This document shows positions 54,764 to 62,958 of a DNA stretch of 64,000 nt, in pieces. The stretch is from assembly GCF_039649665.1 (NCBI RefSeq), contig NZ_JBDJAW010000033.1, positions 1 to 64,000 of the forward strand, written 5' to 3'. Under the pieces are notes generated by a model. It saw only the letters and a program-made list of their open reading frames with translations, searched no databases and was not told where the DNA came from. Origin of the DNA: Microbispora sp. ZYX-F-249 (lineage in GTDB: Bacteria > Actinomycetota > Actinomycetes > Streptosporangiales > Streptosporangiaceae). The position numbers and the translations under genes are program-made. Each line of letters opens with the position of its first letter. Positions within the stretch are counted from its first letter, which is position 1.

Positions 54764-55545
54764 GCCCGCTCCCGATAGCGGAACAGGACGGTGTCGCCGC
54801 CGTCGAGCCAGAAGAAGGGGTACGGCTCCGCCGACACCGCCGTCACCCCCCAGCCCAGGAAGTGCGGCAGGATCGCGCTGCCCGTCTGAGCGAACATCAC
54901 CAGCGGCTTGCGGTGTGCGCGGGCGTGCTCCAGCAGGGTCTCGAAGCTCCCGTTGCCGAGGGTCATCCCCGAGGCGAGCACGGCGTCGCAGGCGGCGAGT
55001 GCACGGGCCGCATCGGCGGTCACCGGCTCACCCCACTCGGTGGAGCCGCCCTTCAGATCGCACGGTACGTAGCGGACGCCCCGTTCCCGTAAGCGATGCA
55101 GTACCGAGTTGACCACGCCCACCACGAGGACCCGATCCGTCCCGGCGGGCAGTAGGTCCACCACGGCCGCCGCCCGGGCCAGGGACTTCTCCAGCGACGT
55201 TCCCGCCGCCACGGTGACCCGCTCCCCCCAGTGAGGGCGGGCCGACATCAGGTAGGCGTCGAGCGTGGCCACCCGGACCGCCGGCACCGGGTGGAGCAGC
55301 AGGTCGGCGACGGCGACGCCGGCGCACTCCTCGACGATCTCGTCCGCGACGTCGCCGGGCTCGACCGCGCAGGAGCCGACGGCCCGGCCGACCCGCAGGC
55401 TGACCACATGGTTGCGATAGCCACGCCTGCGGGAATCGTGCCGTGCGCCCTGCCGGGTGGTGAAGGCGGTGGTGACCCGCTCCCGCACGGGATCGGGACC
55501 CAGTTCGCCGGCGAGTGCCCGTTTGATGATCGATGTCAGGTTCAT
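54760..55545 (-). CDS. DUF364 putative heavy-metal-chelation protein
   Basis: A 261-residue protein whose C-terminal half matches DUF364/DUF4213 Rossmann-like proteins, annotated in families as 'putative heavy-metal chelation': [48 protein letters not shown] and the terminal FRYRE. No biochemical role is established that I know of. Such genes often accompany metal or siderophore genes. It overlaps both neighbours by four bases, so it is part of the pathway rather than a chance neighbour. Confidence 0.78.
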   Translation of the reverse strand: MNLTSIIKRALAGELGPDPVRERVTTAFTTRQGARHDSRRRGYRNHVVSLRVGRAVGSCAVEPGDVADEIVEECAGVAVADLLLHPVPAVRVATLDAYLMSARPHWGERVTVAAGTSLEKSLARAAAVVDLLPAGTDRVLVVGVVNSVLHRLRERGVRYVPCDLKGGSTEWGEPVTADAARALAACDAVLASGMTLGNGSFETLLEHARAHRKPLVMFAQTGSAILPHFLGWGVTAVSAEPYPFFWLDGGDTVLFRYRERA

Positions 55546-56795
55546 CGCTCGTACTCGACCTTCAGAGCCGAGACCAGCTCCTGCGCCCGCGCTCCGGCGC
55601 CGCTGCCGAGGGTGTCGGTCACCATGACGTGACCGAGGTACTGGTTGTTGCTCGTGGGCTCACCCGTCCGGTGCCCGGCCGGCTTGACGGACCAGTCGAC
55701 GACGTCCGCGGCGGCGGCGAGCACGCCGGTGCCGTGGACGGCGGTGATCCGGCCGGCGTGTCCGGGCAGCAGGAAGGCGATGGCGGCGCTGCGCACCCCC
55801 GTGTCGGCGAAAGTCAGGTCGGGTTGCTGGCCGGCGGCCAGGCGGGCGTGAACCATCGGCAGGTCGACGCCCGTGACCCGGCGGACCAGCTCGGTGATCT
55901 GGTTGCCGGCGGGGCGCGGGTTGACCTCGATCAGCGCCGGGCCGTCCGGGGTGAGCCGCAGCTCCGTATGGGCCACGCCCCGGTCCAGGCCCAGCGCCCG
56001 CACCGCTGACACCGCGGCCTCCTTCGCCTTCCTTGCCAGGTCGGCGTCCAGGACGGCGGGGAACATGTGGCCGCTCTCGACGAACCACGGCTCCCCCGTC
56101 AGGCTCTTGCCGGTCACCCCCACCACATGGACGTCACCGTCAACGCTGACCGTCTCGACACTGACCTCCGGCCCGGCGAGCAGCTCCTCCAGCAGCACGA
56201 CCGGCACCCGGCGCTGACCTCGCGCGTTCACGGGAAACTCCTCAAGAGCGAGGAAGGCCGTGCGCAGCTCGGCCTGGTCGCGCACTTTCCGCACGTACAT
56301 GCCGGCGCACAGGTCGACCGGCTTGACCACCAGTGGGTAACCGACACCGTTCGCGGCCTCCGCGGCCTGTTCCCAGGAGGAGGCCGGCGCGTACCGCGGG
56401 CCCGGCACCCCCGCGTCCCCGAGGGCGGCGCGGGCGAGGTCCTTGCGGCAGGCCCGCCGTACGGCGTCCGGTGAGGGACCGGGCAGGCCCAGGTGTGCCG
56501 CGACCTCCGCCACGGCCGGCAGGTAGTAGTCGCATGAGGACAGGACCCCGTCGAAGCCGAGCGCGTCGTGTAATCGCTCCACGTGGGACAGGAGTGCGGG
56601 GAGGTCGTTGGTCTCCGTGGTCAGCACGTTGTCGGCGGCCAGTAGCGGATGCGATCGGGCGCTGGGCGCGGCACGCAGGTAGTGGTGCAGGTCACGGGTG
56701 AGGAACGTGAACCTGTGCCCCGCGTCGCGGATGGCGCGGGGCAGCAGTGTGCTCATCGCCCCGACCCAGCTCTCGATCACCAACAGATGAGCCAT
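55542..56795 (-). CDS. ATP-grasp ligase, first gene of the metallophore operon
   Basis: A 417-residue ATP-grasp enzyme of the carboxylate-amine ligase type (like BacD or carbamoyl-phosphate-synthase-like ligases): YPLVVKPVDLCAGMYV gives the ATP Lys, LLEELLAGPEVSVETV the second lobe, and ALIEVNPRPAG the metal-binding Glu and Asn. It activates a carboxylate as acyl phosphate and joins it to an amine. The start follows AAGGAGA. It lies directly downstream of a Zur/Fur-like box and would form the amide of a small chelator. Confidence 0.85.
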   Translation of the reverse strand: MAHLLVIESWVGAMSTLLPRAIRDAGHRFTFLTRDLHHYLRAAPSARSHPLLAADNVLTTETNDLPALLSHVERLHDALGFDGVLSSCDYYLPAVAEVAAHLGLPGPSPDAVRRACRKDLARAALGDAGVPGPRYAPASSWEQAAEAANGVGYPLVVKPVDLCAGMYVRKVRDQAELRTAFLALEEFPVNARGQRRVPVVLLEELLAGPEVSVETVSVDGDVHVVGVTGKSLTGEPWFVESGHMFPAVLDADLARKAKEAAVSAVRALGLDRGVAHTELRLTPDGPALIEVNPRPAGNQITELVRRVTGVDLPMVHARLAAGQQPDLTFADTGVRSAAIAFLLPGHAGRITAVHGTGVLAAAADVVDWSVKPAGHRTGEPTSNNQYLGHVMVTDTLGSGAGARAQELVSALKVEYER

Positions 56796-56812
56796 ATCGT
56801 CTCCTTGAGTTT

Positions 56813-56827
56813 TGATAATGATTATCG
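56813..56827 (-). promoter_or_regulatory. Zur/Fur-like box of the metallophore operon
   Basis: GATAATGATTATC is a perfect 13-base palindrome around one central base, starting 18 bases upstream of the ATP-grasp start. The 15-base window TGATAATGATTATCG matches the actinomycete Zur consensus TGAAAATGATTTTCA at 12 positions, and also resembles the Fur-type GATAATGAT core. Its place at the promoter of a ten-gene unit suggests metal-dependent repression. Zinc versus iron cannot be decided from this alone. Confidence 0.7.
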
Positions 56828-56933
56828 TTTTCTATCTCGGGACGCAACAGGAGAGGGGAAGATCGCCTCACAGACGGCGATGGCGGGAACGGGCGCGGCG
56901 AACGCGGCCGCCGGATCGGCCGCCGGCCCGGCC

Positions 56934-57123
56934 TTCTCCATCGCGGGTTCGCCAGGACCGACCGGATCAGGTCGTCGCCGGCGACCAGCCAGCCCTGGTG
57001 CCCGCCAGGGGGGGAATCGGCTGATAGGGCCGTGCTGGCGGGCCTGGATCCGCTCCTTCGTGGGTCGAAGGGACAGCCGGGCTGACGCGCCGGCACCGTC
57101 GTGACGGTGTGAAGGCTGTTCAT
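56934..57123 (-). pseudogene. N-terminal remnant of a cytochrome P450
   Basis: From an ATG at 57123 the frame reads QPGCPFDP, the typical start of actinomycete P450s. It shifts to the next frame for TKERIQARQHGPISRFPPW, then returns to the first for HQGWLVAGDDLIRSVLANPRW, the B-helix region. All three pieces are in P450 order and spacing, so two indels explain it. The haem-binding part is absent; the sequence runs into the metallophore promoter. It seems a truncated gene once next to, or inside, the cluster. Confidence 0.7.
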
Positions 57124-57154
57124 CCCCGCACTTCCCCAAGAGGAGGGCCCGTCA

Positions 57155-57189
57155 CTGGCCGATCGGTCAGATCCTGTCCGATCGGTCAG
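57155..57189. promoter_or_regulatory. twin operators CTGNCCGATCGGTCAG upstream of the TetR gene
   Basis: CTGGCCGATCGGTCAG (57155-57170) and CTGTCCGATCGGTCAG (57174-57189) are two 16-base palindromes with one mismatch each, 19 bases apart, ending 15 bases before the TetR start. They should be the regulator's own operators, giving negative autoregulation and control of the MMPL gene that follows. Confidence 0.75.
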
Positions 57190-57203
57190 CTAAGGTGTCT
57201 CCC

Positions 57204-57752
57204 ATGGCGCGTTCCGTAACCACCCTGCGCGCGGACATCCTCGACTCGGCGGTACGGCTGTTCGCCGCCCACGGTTTCCGCGGCACCTCCCTGCAGGAGA
57301 TCGCCACGGACGCCGGCTGCTCCAAGGCGTCCTTGCTCTACCACTTCACGAACAAGGACGCGATCCTGACCGAGCTGCTGGCGCCCGTCGGGTCGCAGGT
57401 CGCCGAACTCGAGGCGCGGCTCGCCGGGCTGGACGGCGAGGCGGCCGCCCGTGCCGCAGTCGCCGCGCTCGTCGACCTGTCCCTGCGCTTCCGGCTGCAG
57501 GTGAAGATCCTCCTGCAGGACGTCGACGCGCTGATCAACCGGCCGGAGCTGCCGGACGTGGACGGCTTCATCGAACGGCTGACAGACGCCCTGTCCGGCC
57601 GTTCGGCCGCTCCCCAGGCCCGGGTCTGGGCCTGGATGGCGATGCTGGGGATCATCCTGACCAGCGCCGGCGAGCTCACGGTCCCGGAGGAGACGCTGCG
57701 CGCGGAACTGACCCGCGGGGCGCTGCGGACGCTCGGTCTGCAGGCCGACTGA
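57204..57752 (+). CDS. TetR-family repressor of the MMPL transporter
   Basis: A 182-residue TetR regulator with helix-turn-helix ILDSAVRLFAAHGFRGTSLQEIATDAGCSKASLLYHF and a ligand domain. The ATG at 57204 is preferred over a GTG nine bases upstream because it leads straight into the TetR motif. It precedes an MMPL transporter by 23 bases and probably shares its transcript. Such pairs usually answer to a lipid or toxic compound. Confidence 0.87.
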   Translation: MARSVTTLRADILDSAVRLFAAHGFRGTSLQEIATDAGCSKASLLYHFTNKDAILTELLAPVGSQVAELEARLAGLDGEAAARAAVAALVDLSLRFRLQVKILLQDVDALINRPELPDVDGFIERLTDALSGRSAAPQARVWAWMAMLGIILTSAGELTVPEETLRAELTRGALRTLGLQAD

Positions 57753-57775
57753 CCTTCAGAAGAAAGAGACCTGTT

Positions 57776-59938
57776 TTGGCAACCCTGCTGTACCGGCTGG
57801 GCCGGTTCTCCTTCCGCAGACGCGGGCGCGTGGCCGCCGTGTGGCTGCTGCTGCTCGTGGTCCTGGGCCTGGCCGCGGCCGCCTTCCACGGCCCGACCGG
57901 CGACAAGTTCGCCATGCCGGGCACCGAGTCCCAGCGGGCGCTGGACGCCCTGGCCAAGGAGTTCCCGCAGGCCAGCGGGGCCACCGGCACCATCGTCGTG
58001 GCCGCCCCGCAGGGCGGCAAGCTCGATCCCGCCGCGGTCGCGCCGGTGGTCGAGCAGGCCGCCGCCGTCCCCGGCGTCGTCGCCGCCCTCGACCCGTTCA
58101 AGTCCGGCGCCGTCTCCGCCGACGGCCGCCACGCCCTGATCCAGGTGCAGTTCGACCGCGAGGCGCAGGACGTGACCGACGCGCAGCGCGCGGCGTACCT
58201 GAAGGCCGGCTCCTCGGCGCAGGGGCTGCGGGTCGAGCACGGCGGCGAGATCCTCAACGGCGCACCGGAGGTCGGCGGGTCGGAAGGGATCGGCGTCGTG
58301 ATCGCCGCGGTGGTCCTGATCGTCACCTTCGGCTCGCTGGTGGCCGCCGGCATGACCCTGCTGAACGCGCTGATCGGCGTGGGGGCCGGCATGGGCGGCC
58401 TGTTCGCGCTCAGCGGCGTCGTCGAGCTGACCTCCGTCACGCCGGTGCTGGCGCTGATGCTGGGCCTGGCCGTCGGCATCGACTACTCGCTGTTCATCAC
58501 CTCCCGCTACCGCCAGTTCCTGGCCGAGGGCGTGACGCCGGAGGAGGCCGCGGGCCGGGCGGTCGGCACCGCCGGATCTGCGGTCGTGTTCGCCGGGGCC
58601 ACCGTGGTCATCGCGCTCGCCGGCCTGTCGGTGGTCGGCATCCCGTTCCTGAGCGTGATGGGCCTGGCCGCCGCCGGGACCGTGGCCGTCGCTGTCCTGG
58701 TCGCCCTCACGCTGCTGCCCGCCTTCCTGTCGTACGCCGGCGCCCGCGTGCTGCCCCGCAAGCAGCGCACCGGTCAGAGCGCGGGCGCGGGCGCGGAGGG
58801 CTTCGGCTACACGTGGGGACGGGCCGTCACCCGGCTGCGCGTGCCGATCCTGCTGGCCGGCGTGATCGGCCTCGGCGCGCTCACGCTGCCGGCCCAGGAC
58901 CTGCGCCTGGCCCTGCCCGACGCCGGCACCGCCGCCCCCGGCACCCCGGCCCGCGAGGCCTACGACCTGACCAGCGAGGGCTTCGGCGAGGGCTTCAACG
59001 CCCGCCTGATCGCCGTCGTCTCCGCCGCGGACCCCGCGGCCACGACCGCCGCCGCCGGCGAGGCCGCCAAGCTGATCCAGCAGACCCCCGGCGTGCTGGC
59101 CGTGGCCCCGCCGCAGCCCAACGCCGCGGGCACCACCGCGCTGCTGACCATCATCCCCAAGGCCGGGCCCACCGACGCGGCCACCGAGGACGCCGTCCAC
59201 GCCATCCGCGCCAAGGTCGCCTCCATCCGCGGCGCGGAGATCGCCGTCACCGGTGCGACGGCCGTGGGCATCGACGTCTCCGACAAGCTCGCCGACGCCA
59301 TGCCGGTGTACCTGCTGCTGGTGGTCGGCCTGTCGGTGCTGCTGCTCATGCTCGTCTTCCGCTCGATCCTGGTGCCGGTCAAGGCCGCGCTGGGCTTTTT
59401 GCTCACCGTCGGCTCGACCTTCGGCATCACGGTGGCGATCTTCCAGGAGGGCCACCTGGCCGGTCTGCTGGGCGTGGACGTGCCGGGCCCGCTGGTCAGC
59501 TTCCTGCCGATCCTGCTCATCGGCATCCTGTTCGGCCTGGCCATGGACTACGAGGTGTTCCTGGTCTCGCGGATGCGCGAGGACTACGTGCACGGCGACA
59601 CGCCCCGCCAGGCAACGATCAACGGCATGGGACACAACGCACGGGTCGTCACCGCCGCGGCGCTGATCATGACGGCCGTGTTCGGCGGGTTCGTGTTCAT
59701 GGAAGACCCGATCATCAAGTCGATGGGCTTCGCGCTGGCCGTCGGCGTGCTCATCGACGCCTTCGTCGTCCGCATGACGCTCGTCCCCGCCGTGATGTCC
59801 ATGCTCGGCCGCGCCGCCTGGCGGCTGCCCCGCGCCCTGGACCGGGTGCTGCCCGACCTGGACGTCGAGGGCGAACGCCTGCGTCACCACCTCACCGCCG
59901 GCGCCGGCGCGTCCCCGGAGCGGGCCGGCGTGAGGTGA
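57776..59938 (+). CDS. MMPL-family (RND-like) transporter
   Basis: A 720-residue membrane protein with two blocks of about five helices, separated by large external loops. The proton-relay positions are visible as Asp-Tyr in GLAVGIDYSLFITSRYR and in GLAMDYEVFLVSRMRED. MMPL proteins export lipids, siderophores or drugs in actinomycetes. The start is TTG at 57776, after AGAAGAAAGAGA, the only start that yields the expected first helix (VAAVWLLLLVVLGLAA). It follows and is probably controlled by the TetR gene. Confidence 0.88.
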   Translation: MATLLYRLGRFSFRRRGRVAAVWLLLLVVLGLAAAAFHGPTGDKFAMPGTESQRALDALAKEFPQASGATGTIVVAAPQGGKLDPAAVAPVVEQAAAVPGVVAALDPFKSGAVSADGRHALIQVQFDREAQDVTDAQRAAYLKAGSSAQGLRVEHGGEILNGAPEVGGSEGIGVVIAAVVLIVTFGSLVAAGMTLLNALIGVGAGMGGLFALSGVVELTSVTPVLALMLGLAVGIDYSLFITSRYRQFLAEGVTPEEAAGRAVGTAGSAVVFAGATVVIALAGLSVVGIPFLSVMGLAAAGTVAVAVLVALTLLPAFLSYAGARVLPRKQRTGQSAGAGAEGFGYTWGRAVTRLRVPILLAGVIGLGALTLPAQDLRLALPDAGTAAPGTPAREAYDLTSEGFGEGFNARLIAVVSAADPAATTAAAGEAAKLIQQTPGVLAVAPPQPNAAGTTALLTIIPKAGPTDAATEDAVHAIRAKVASIRGAEIAVTGATAVGIDVSDKLADAMPVYLLLVVGLSVLLLMLVFRSILVPVKAALGFLLTVGSTFGITVAIFQEGHLAGLLGVDVPGPLVSFLPILLIGILFGLAMDYEVFLVSRMREDYVHGDTPRQATINGMGHNARVVTAAALIMTAVFGGFVFMEDPIIKSMGFALAVGVLIDAFVVRMTLVPAVMSMLGRAAWRLPRALDRVLPDLDVEGERLRHHLTAGAGASPERAGVR

Positions 59939-59948
59939 CCGGGGCCGG

Positions 59949-59970
59949 AGGTCCCGTCCCGACGGGACCT
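59949..59970 (+). terminator. hairpin after the MMPL gene
   Basis: AGGTCCCGTC and GACGGGACCT are perfect 10-base arms with a two-base loop (four if the last pair opens), starting 10 bases after the stop. Confidence 0.65.
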
Positions 59971-60032
59971 TCGGCGCTCGCGCCCTCCGACGGGTGAGCG
60001 GTCTGATGGAAGGACCGGCGAAGGAGGGCCTC

Positions 60033-60893
60033 ATGATCGTGGTGGGTGTCGACGGTTCGCAGGCCGGCATGGCGGCGGCGGCCTGGGCGGCCCGGGAGGC
60101 CGGACTGCGCGGCGTCCCCCTGCGGATCGCCAACGCTATCCCCGCCTGGGCGTGCTCGACCGCGCAGCAGGGCCGGTACACGACCGTCGCCGCGTGGATG
60201 CGCGACGGCGCCGCCGACGTGCTCGGGGCCGCCACCGGGCGGGCTCAGGCGGAGGCGCCCGGGGTGGCGGTCGACACCGCGATCCTGGCCGGCGACCCGC
60301 GCCCGGCGCTCATCGAGGCGGCCGCGGACGCCGATCTCCTGGTGCTCGGCAACCACGGGCTCGGCGGCTTCCGCGGCCTGCTGCTCGGCTCGGTCGCGTA
60401 CGGCGTGGCCGGTCGCGCCCCCTGCGACGTGGCCGTCGTGCGGGAGGTGCCCTCGGCGCCGCGCCCGGAGATCGTGGTGGGCGTCGACGGTTCGCCCGCC
60501 TGCGCGAAGGTGCTCGACTTCGCCTTCGCCGAGGCGGCGCTGCGCGGGGTGGGCCTGCGGGCGGTGCACGCCTACAGTCCGCTGGAGGCGGGCGGCGGCT
60601 TCGCGCCGCTGCCGGACGACTTCGACGACGAGAAGGTCGAGGTGCGGATGGTCAGGGAGGCTCTCGCCGGGCGGCGAGAGCACTATCCCGACGTCAAGGT
60701 CGTCGAGGAGGTCGTCCGGGGTCATCCCGTGGACGTGCTGCGGCACGCGTCGGTGGGCGCCGACCTGCTCGTCATCGGCTCCCGGGGGCAGAGTCAGTTC
60801 ACCGGTCTGGTCCTCGGTTCGGTCTGCCAGGCCATGCTGCACTACGCGAGGTGCCCCATGGTCGTCGTCCGCGCGCCGGCGCCGGTCGACTGA
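60033..60893 (+). CDS. universal stress protein with two Usp domains
   Basis: A 286-residue protein of two tandem UspA domains, each of about 140 residues. Both keep the ATP-binding pattern: GNHGLGGFRGLLLGSV in the first, GSRGQSQFTGLVLGSV in the second. The start is ATG 60033, after GAAGGAGG; in-frame GTG 59994 and ATG 60006 would extend it but lack this site. Tandem ATP-binding Usps are common in actinomycetes and are linked to hypoxia or stress. A strong terminator separates it from rbpA. Confidence 0.9.
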   Translation: MIVVGVDGSQAGMAAAAWAAREAGLRGVPLRIANAIPAWACSTAQQGRYTTVAAWMRDGAADVLGAATGRAQAEAPGVAVDTAILAGDPRPALIEAAADADLLVLGNHGLGGFRGLLLGSVAYGVAGRAPCDVAVVREVPSAPRPEIVVGVDGSPACAKVLDFAFAEAALRGVGLRAVHAYSPLEAGGGFAPLPDDFDDEKVEVRMVREALAGRREHYPDVKVVEEVVRGHPVDVLRHASVGADLLVIGSRGQSQFTGLVLGSVCQAMLHYARCPMVVVRAPAPVD

Positions 60894-60943
60894 CGCCGGG
60901 TCGACCGACTCGGCCGGTCGACTGGACTGATCGCACACGCGAA

Positions 60944-60984
60944 ACGCCCCCGGCGGCCCGGTTGGTCCGGGCCGCCGGGGGCGT
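60944..60984. terminator. bidirectional terminator between the Usp and rbpA genes
   Basis: ACGCCCCCGGCGGCCCGG pairs without mismatch to CCGGGCCGCCGGGGGCGT across a five-base loop (18-base stem), between converging genes. Confidence 0.85.
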
Positions 60985-60994
60985 CGCCGGCGTC

Positions 60995-61339
60995 CTACGC
61001 GCTCTTGCGCCGCTGCTCGCGCAGAATGGCGAGGCGCTCGTTCAGCACCTCTTCGAGGTCCTCGATCGAGCGGCGCTCCAGCAGCATGTCCCAGTGGGTC
61101 CGCGGGGGCTTCGCCTTCTTCTGCTGGGGCTGCTCCGCGTCCACCCGCAGCGCGGGGCTGCCGCAGTGACGGCACTCCCACGTCGTGGGAATCTCGGCCT
61201 CGACGGCGAGCGGAACGGTGGTGAGATGGCCCTTCGGGCACGTGTAGGACACCTCCTGACGCGGGGCCAGGTCGGTGTTGCGGTCGTTCTCGTAGCTGGT
61301 CGCGCCGAGCCGGGTACCGCGAAGTGCACGTTCGCCCAT
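60995..61339 (-). CDS. rbpA: RNA polymerase-binding protein RbpA
   Basis: A 114-residue actinobacterial transcription factor that binds RNA polymerase and the principal sigma factor. It shows the RbpA N-terminal tail (LRGTRLGATSYENDRNTDLAPRQ), a core with Cys-Pro-Lys-Gly-His (TCPKGH) and a second ECRHCG pair that can bind zinc, and the basic sigma-interaction segment (KPPRTHWDMLLERRS). ATG 61339 lies nine bases after AGGAGG; a longer frame would begin upstream of the presumed promoter. A SigR-like promoter is present, as in Streptomyces. Confidence 0.95.
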   Translation of the reverse strand: MGERALRGTRLGATSYENDRNTDLAPRQEVSYTCPKGHLTTVPLAVEAEIPTTWECRHCGSPALRVDAEQPQQKKAKPPRTHWDMLLERRSIEDLEEVLNERLAILREQRRKSA

Positions 61340-61394
61340 GTCTTCAAGCCTCCTGAGGTCCCCGCCTTCGAGGGGTTCGTTCGCCACCGCGTAC

Positions 61395-61421
61395 AACGCC
61401 TGATACCGTGTGTGGATTCCC
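61395..61421 (-). promoter_or_regulatory. SigR-type promoter upstream of rbpA
   Basis: On the minus strand GGGAAT (61421-61416), an 18-base spacer and GTTG match the SigR consensus GGAAT-N18-GTT known for oxidative (thiol) stress control. rbpA is an established SigR target in Streptomyces, so the position, 55 bases upstream of the start codon, is convincing. Confidence 0.65.
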
Positions 61422-61464
61422 AGCCGAGACCTGATCCAATCGCGCTTTTTCCGTCCCAGTGGTC

Positions 61465-62814
61465 TCAGATGTGCTCGGGCACCTCGTTCCCCGCCTCACG
61501 GATGGCCCGGGGCAGGTTGACAAGGGTGAGCAGCACGAATCCGATGACGAAGAACACCACCAGCGAGACGATCGCGGTGCGGTAGCTGTTGGTGAGCTCG
61601 ATCGCCAGCGTGAGCACCAGCGAGCCGAGGAACGCCGACCCCTTGTCGCTGATCTGGTAGAGGCTGAAGTACTCCGCCTCCCGGCCGGGCGGGATCACCA
61701 GGGAGTACAGCGAGCGGGACAGCGCCTGCGTGCCGCCCATGACGATCGCGATGGCGAAGGCGATCGCGTAGAACTGGATGGCCGCGCCCTTCTGGAGGAA
61801 ATAGGCCACCCCAACCACCGCCGTCCACACGACCAGACTGGCCAGGATCGTGCGCTTGGTCCCGACCCTGGCCGCGAGCCGCGCGAGCCCGAGCGCGCCG
61901 CCGATGGCGATGAACTGCACCATGAGGATCGCGCCGATCTGGTGCGTCTGACCCAGACCGAGCTCGTGGTCGGCGTACGTGGCGGAGAAGGTGATCACCG
62001 TCTGCACGCCGTCGTTGTAGACCAGGTAGGCCGCGAGGAACAGCAGCGTGCGGGGGTAGCGCCGCAGGTCGGCGATCGTACGGCCGAGCTGGCGCATGCT
62101 GCCGGCCACGGCCCGGTCCGCGGTCGCCTCGTGGACGGGCACCCGCCGGTTGCGCAGGCGCAGCATCGGGATCAGGGCGAACGCGCCCCACCACACGCCC
62201 GCAGAGGCCAGGCTGATCCGCACCGCCAGGCTCGTCTCGATATCGGCGAACAGGTAGACCACCAGGTTGAGCGCGAGCAGCAGGCCGCCGCCGAGGTAGC
62301 CGAAGCCCCACCCCCTGCTGGAGATGGCGTCGCGTTCCTCCGCGCCGGAGATCTGGGGCAGGAAGGAGTCGTAGACCACCCGCGCCGCGCCGAAGGTCAC
62401 GTTGGCGACCAGGAACAGCACGCCGCCGAGCAGGTAGCCGCCGCCGGAGACGAGGTAGAAGCCCAGCGTGGCCGCCACGCCCGTATAGGCGAAGACTCCC
62501 AGGATCTGCTTCTTGCGGCCCGTGTGGTCGGCCAGGGCGCCGATCACCGGCATGATCACGATCTGCAGCAGCACCGAGATCGTCACCAGGGTGGTGAAAT
62601 ACGCTTTCGGCCGCAGGTCCAGGCCGAGGAACGCCACGAAGCCGTTCTCGCCGCCCGCCGCCGTCGTGGCGATCGAGGTCAGGTACGGCCCGAGGAAGAC
62701 GGTCAGGACGGTCGTCTGGAACGCCGAGTCCGCCCAGTCGTACCAGTACCAGCCGCGTTGCTCGCGCCGCCGCGCCTCGGGAAGCTCCTCGTGGACGACC
62801 TGGGGGGCGGTCAT
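61465..62814 (-). CDS. UMF1/Atg22-family MFS transporter
   Basis: A 449-residue membrane protein of the UMF1 (Atg22-like) group, with the family hallmark YDWADSAFQTTVLTVFLGPYL near the N-terminus, GALADHTGRKKQILG and YNDGVQTVITF. These are common in actinomycetes, but substrates are unknown. The ATG follows GGAGAG. A 15-base tandem array lies in its upstream gap. It ends 125 bases before the rbpA start and may have its own promoter. Confidence 0.88.
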   Translation of the reverse strand: MTAPQVVHEELPEARRREQRGWYWYDWADSAFQTTVLTVFLGPYLTSIATTAAGGENGFVAFLGLDLRPKAYFTTLVTISVLLQIVIMPVIGALADHTGRKKQILGVFAYTGVAATLGFYLVSGGGYLLGGVLFLVANVTFGAARVVYDSFLPQISGAEERDAISSRGWGFGYLGGGLLLALNLVVYLFADIETSLAVRISLASAGVWWGAFALIPMLRLRNRRVPVHEATADRAVAGSMRQLGRTIADLRRYPRTLLFLAAYLVYNDGVQTVITFSATYADHELGLGQTHQIGAILMVQFIAIGGALGLARLAARVGTKRTILASLVVWTAVVGVAYFLQKGAAIQFYAIAFAIAIVMGGTQALSRSLYSLVIPPGREAEYFSLYQISDKGSAFLGSLVLTLAIELTNSYRTAIVSLVVFFVIGFVLLTLVNLPRAIREAGNEVPEHI

Positions 62815-62865
62815 TTTCTCTCCTCGCCGGGGGTGGGCGGTCGTACGAACAGGTCGGGGGACGGC

Positions 62866-62940
62866 AGGGGTTCGAGGGGCAGGGGTTCGAGGGGCATGGG
62901 TTCGAGGGGCAGGGGTTCGAGGGGCAGGGGTTCGAGGGGC
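62866..62940. repeat. five tandem 15-base units in the UMF1 leader
   Basis: AGGGGTTCGAGGGGC is repeated five times; the third copy differs at one position (ATGGG). The array sits 52 bases before the UMF1 start, between it and the preceding gene on the same strand. It has no obvious start codons. Its unit length matches that of the murQ array, but the sequences are unrelated. Confidence 0.9.
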
Positions 62941-62958
62941 GGAGTCAGCGTGCGGCCG

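Noticed and set aside
56813-56827. The metal box as a -10 promoter element only
   Set aside because: It contains GATAAT, but the perfect 13-base symmetry and Zur/Fur match make an operator more likely; both may be true.
62815-62958. The 15-base array as a CRISPR
   Set aside because: Units are contiguous with no spacers, and no cas genes occur.
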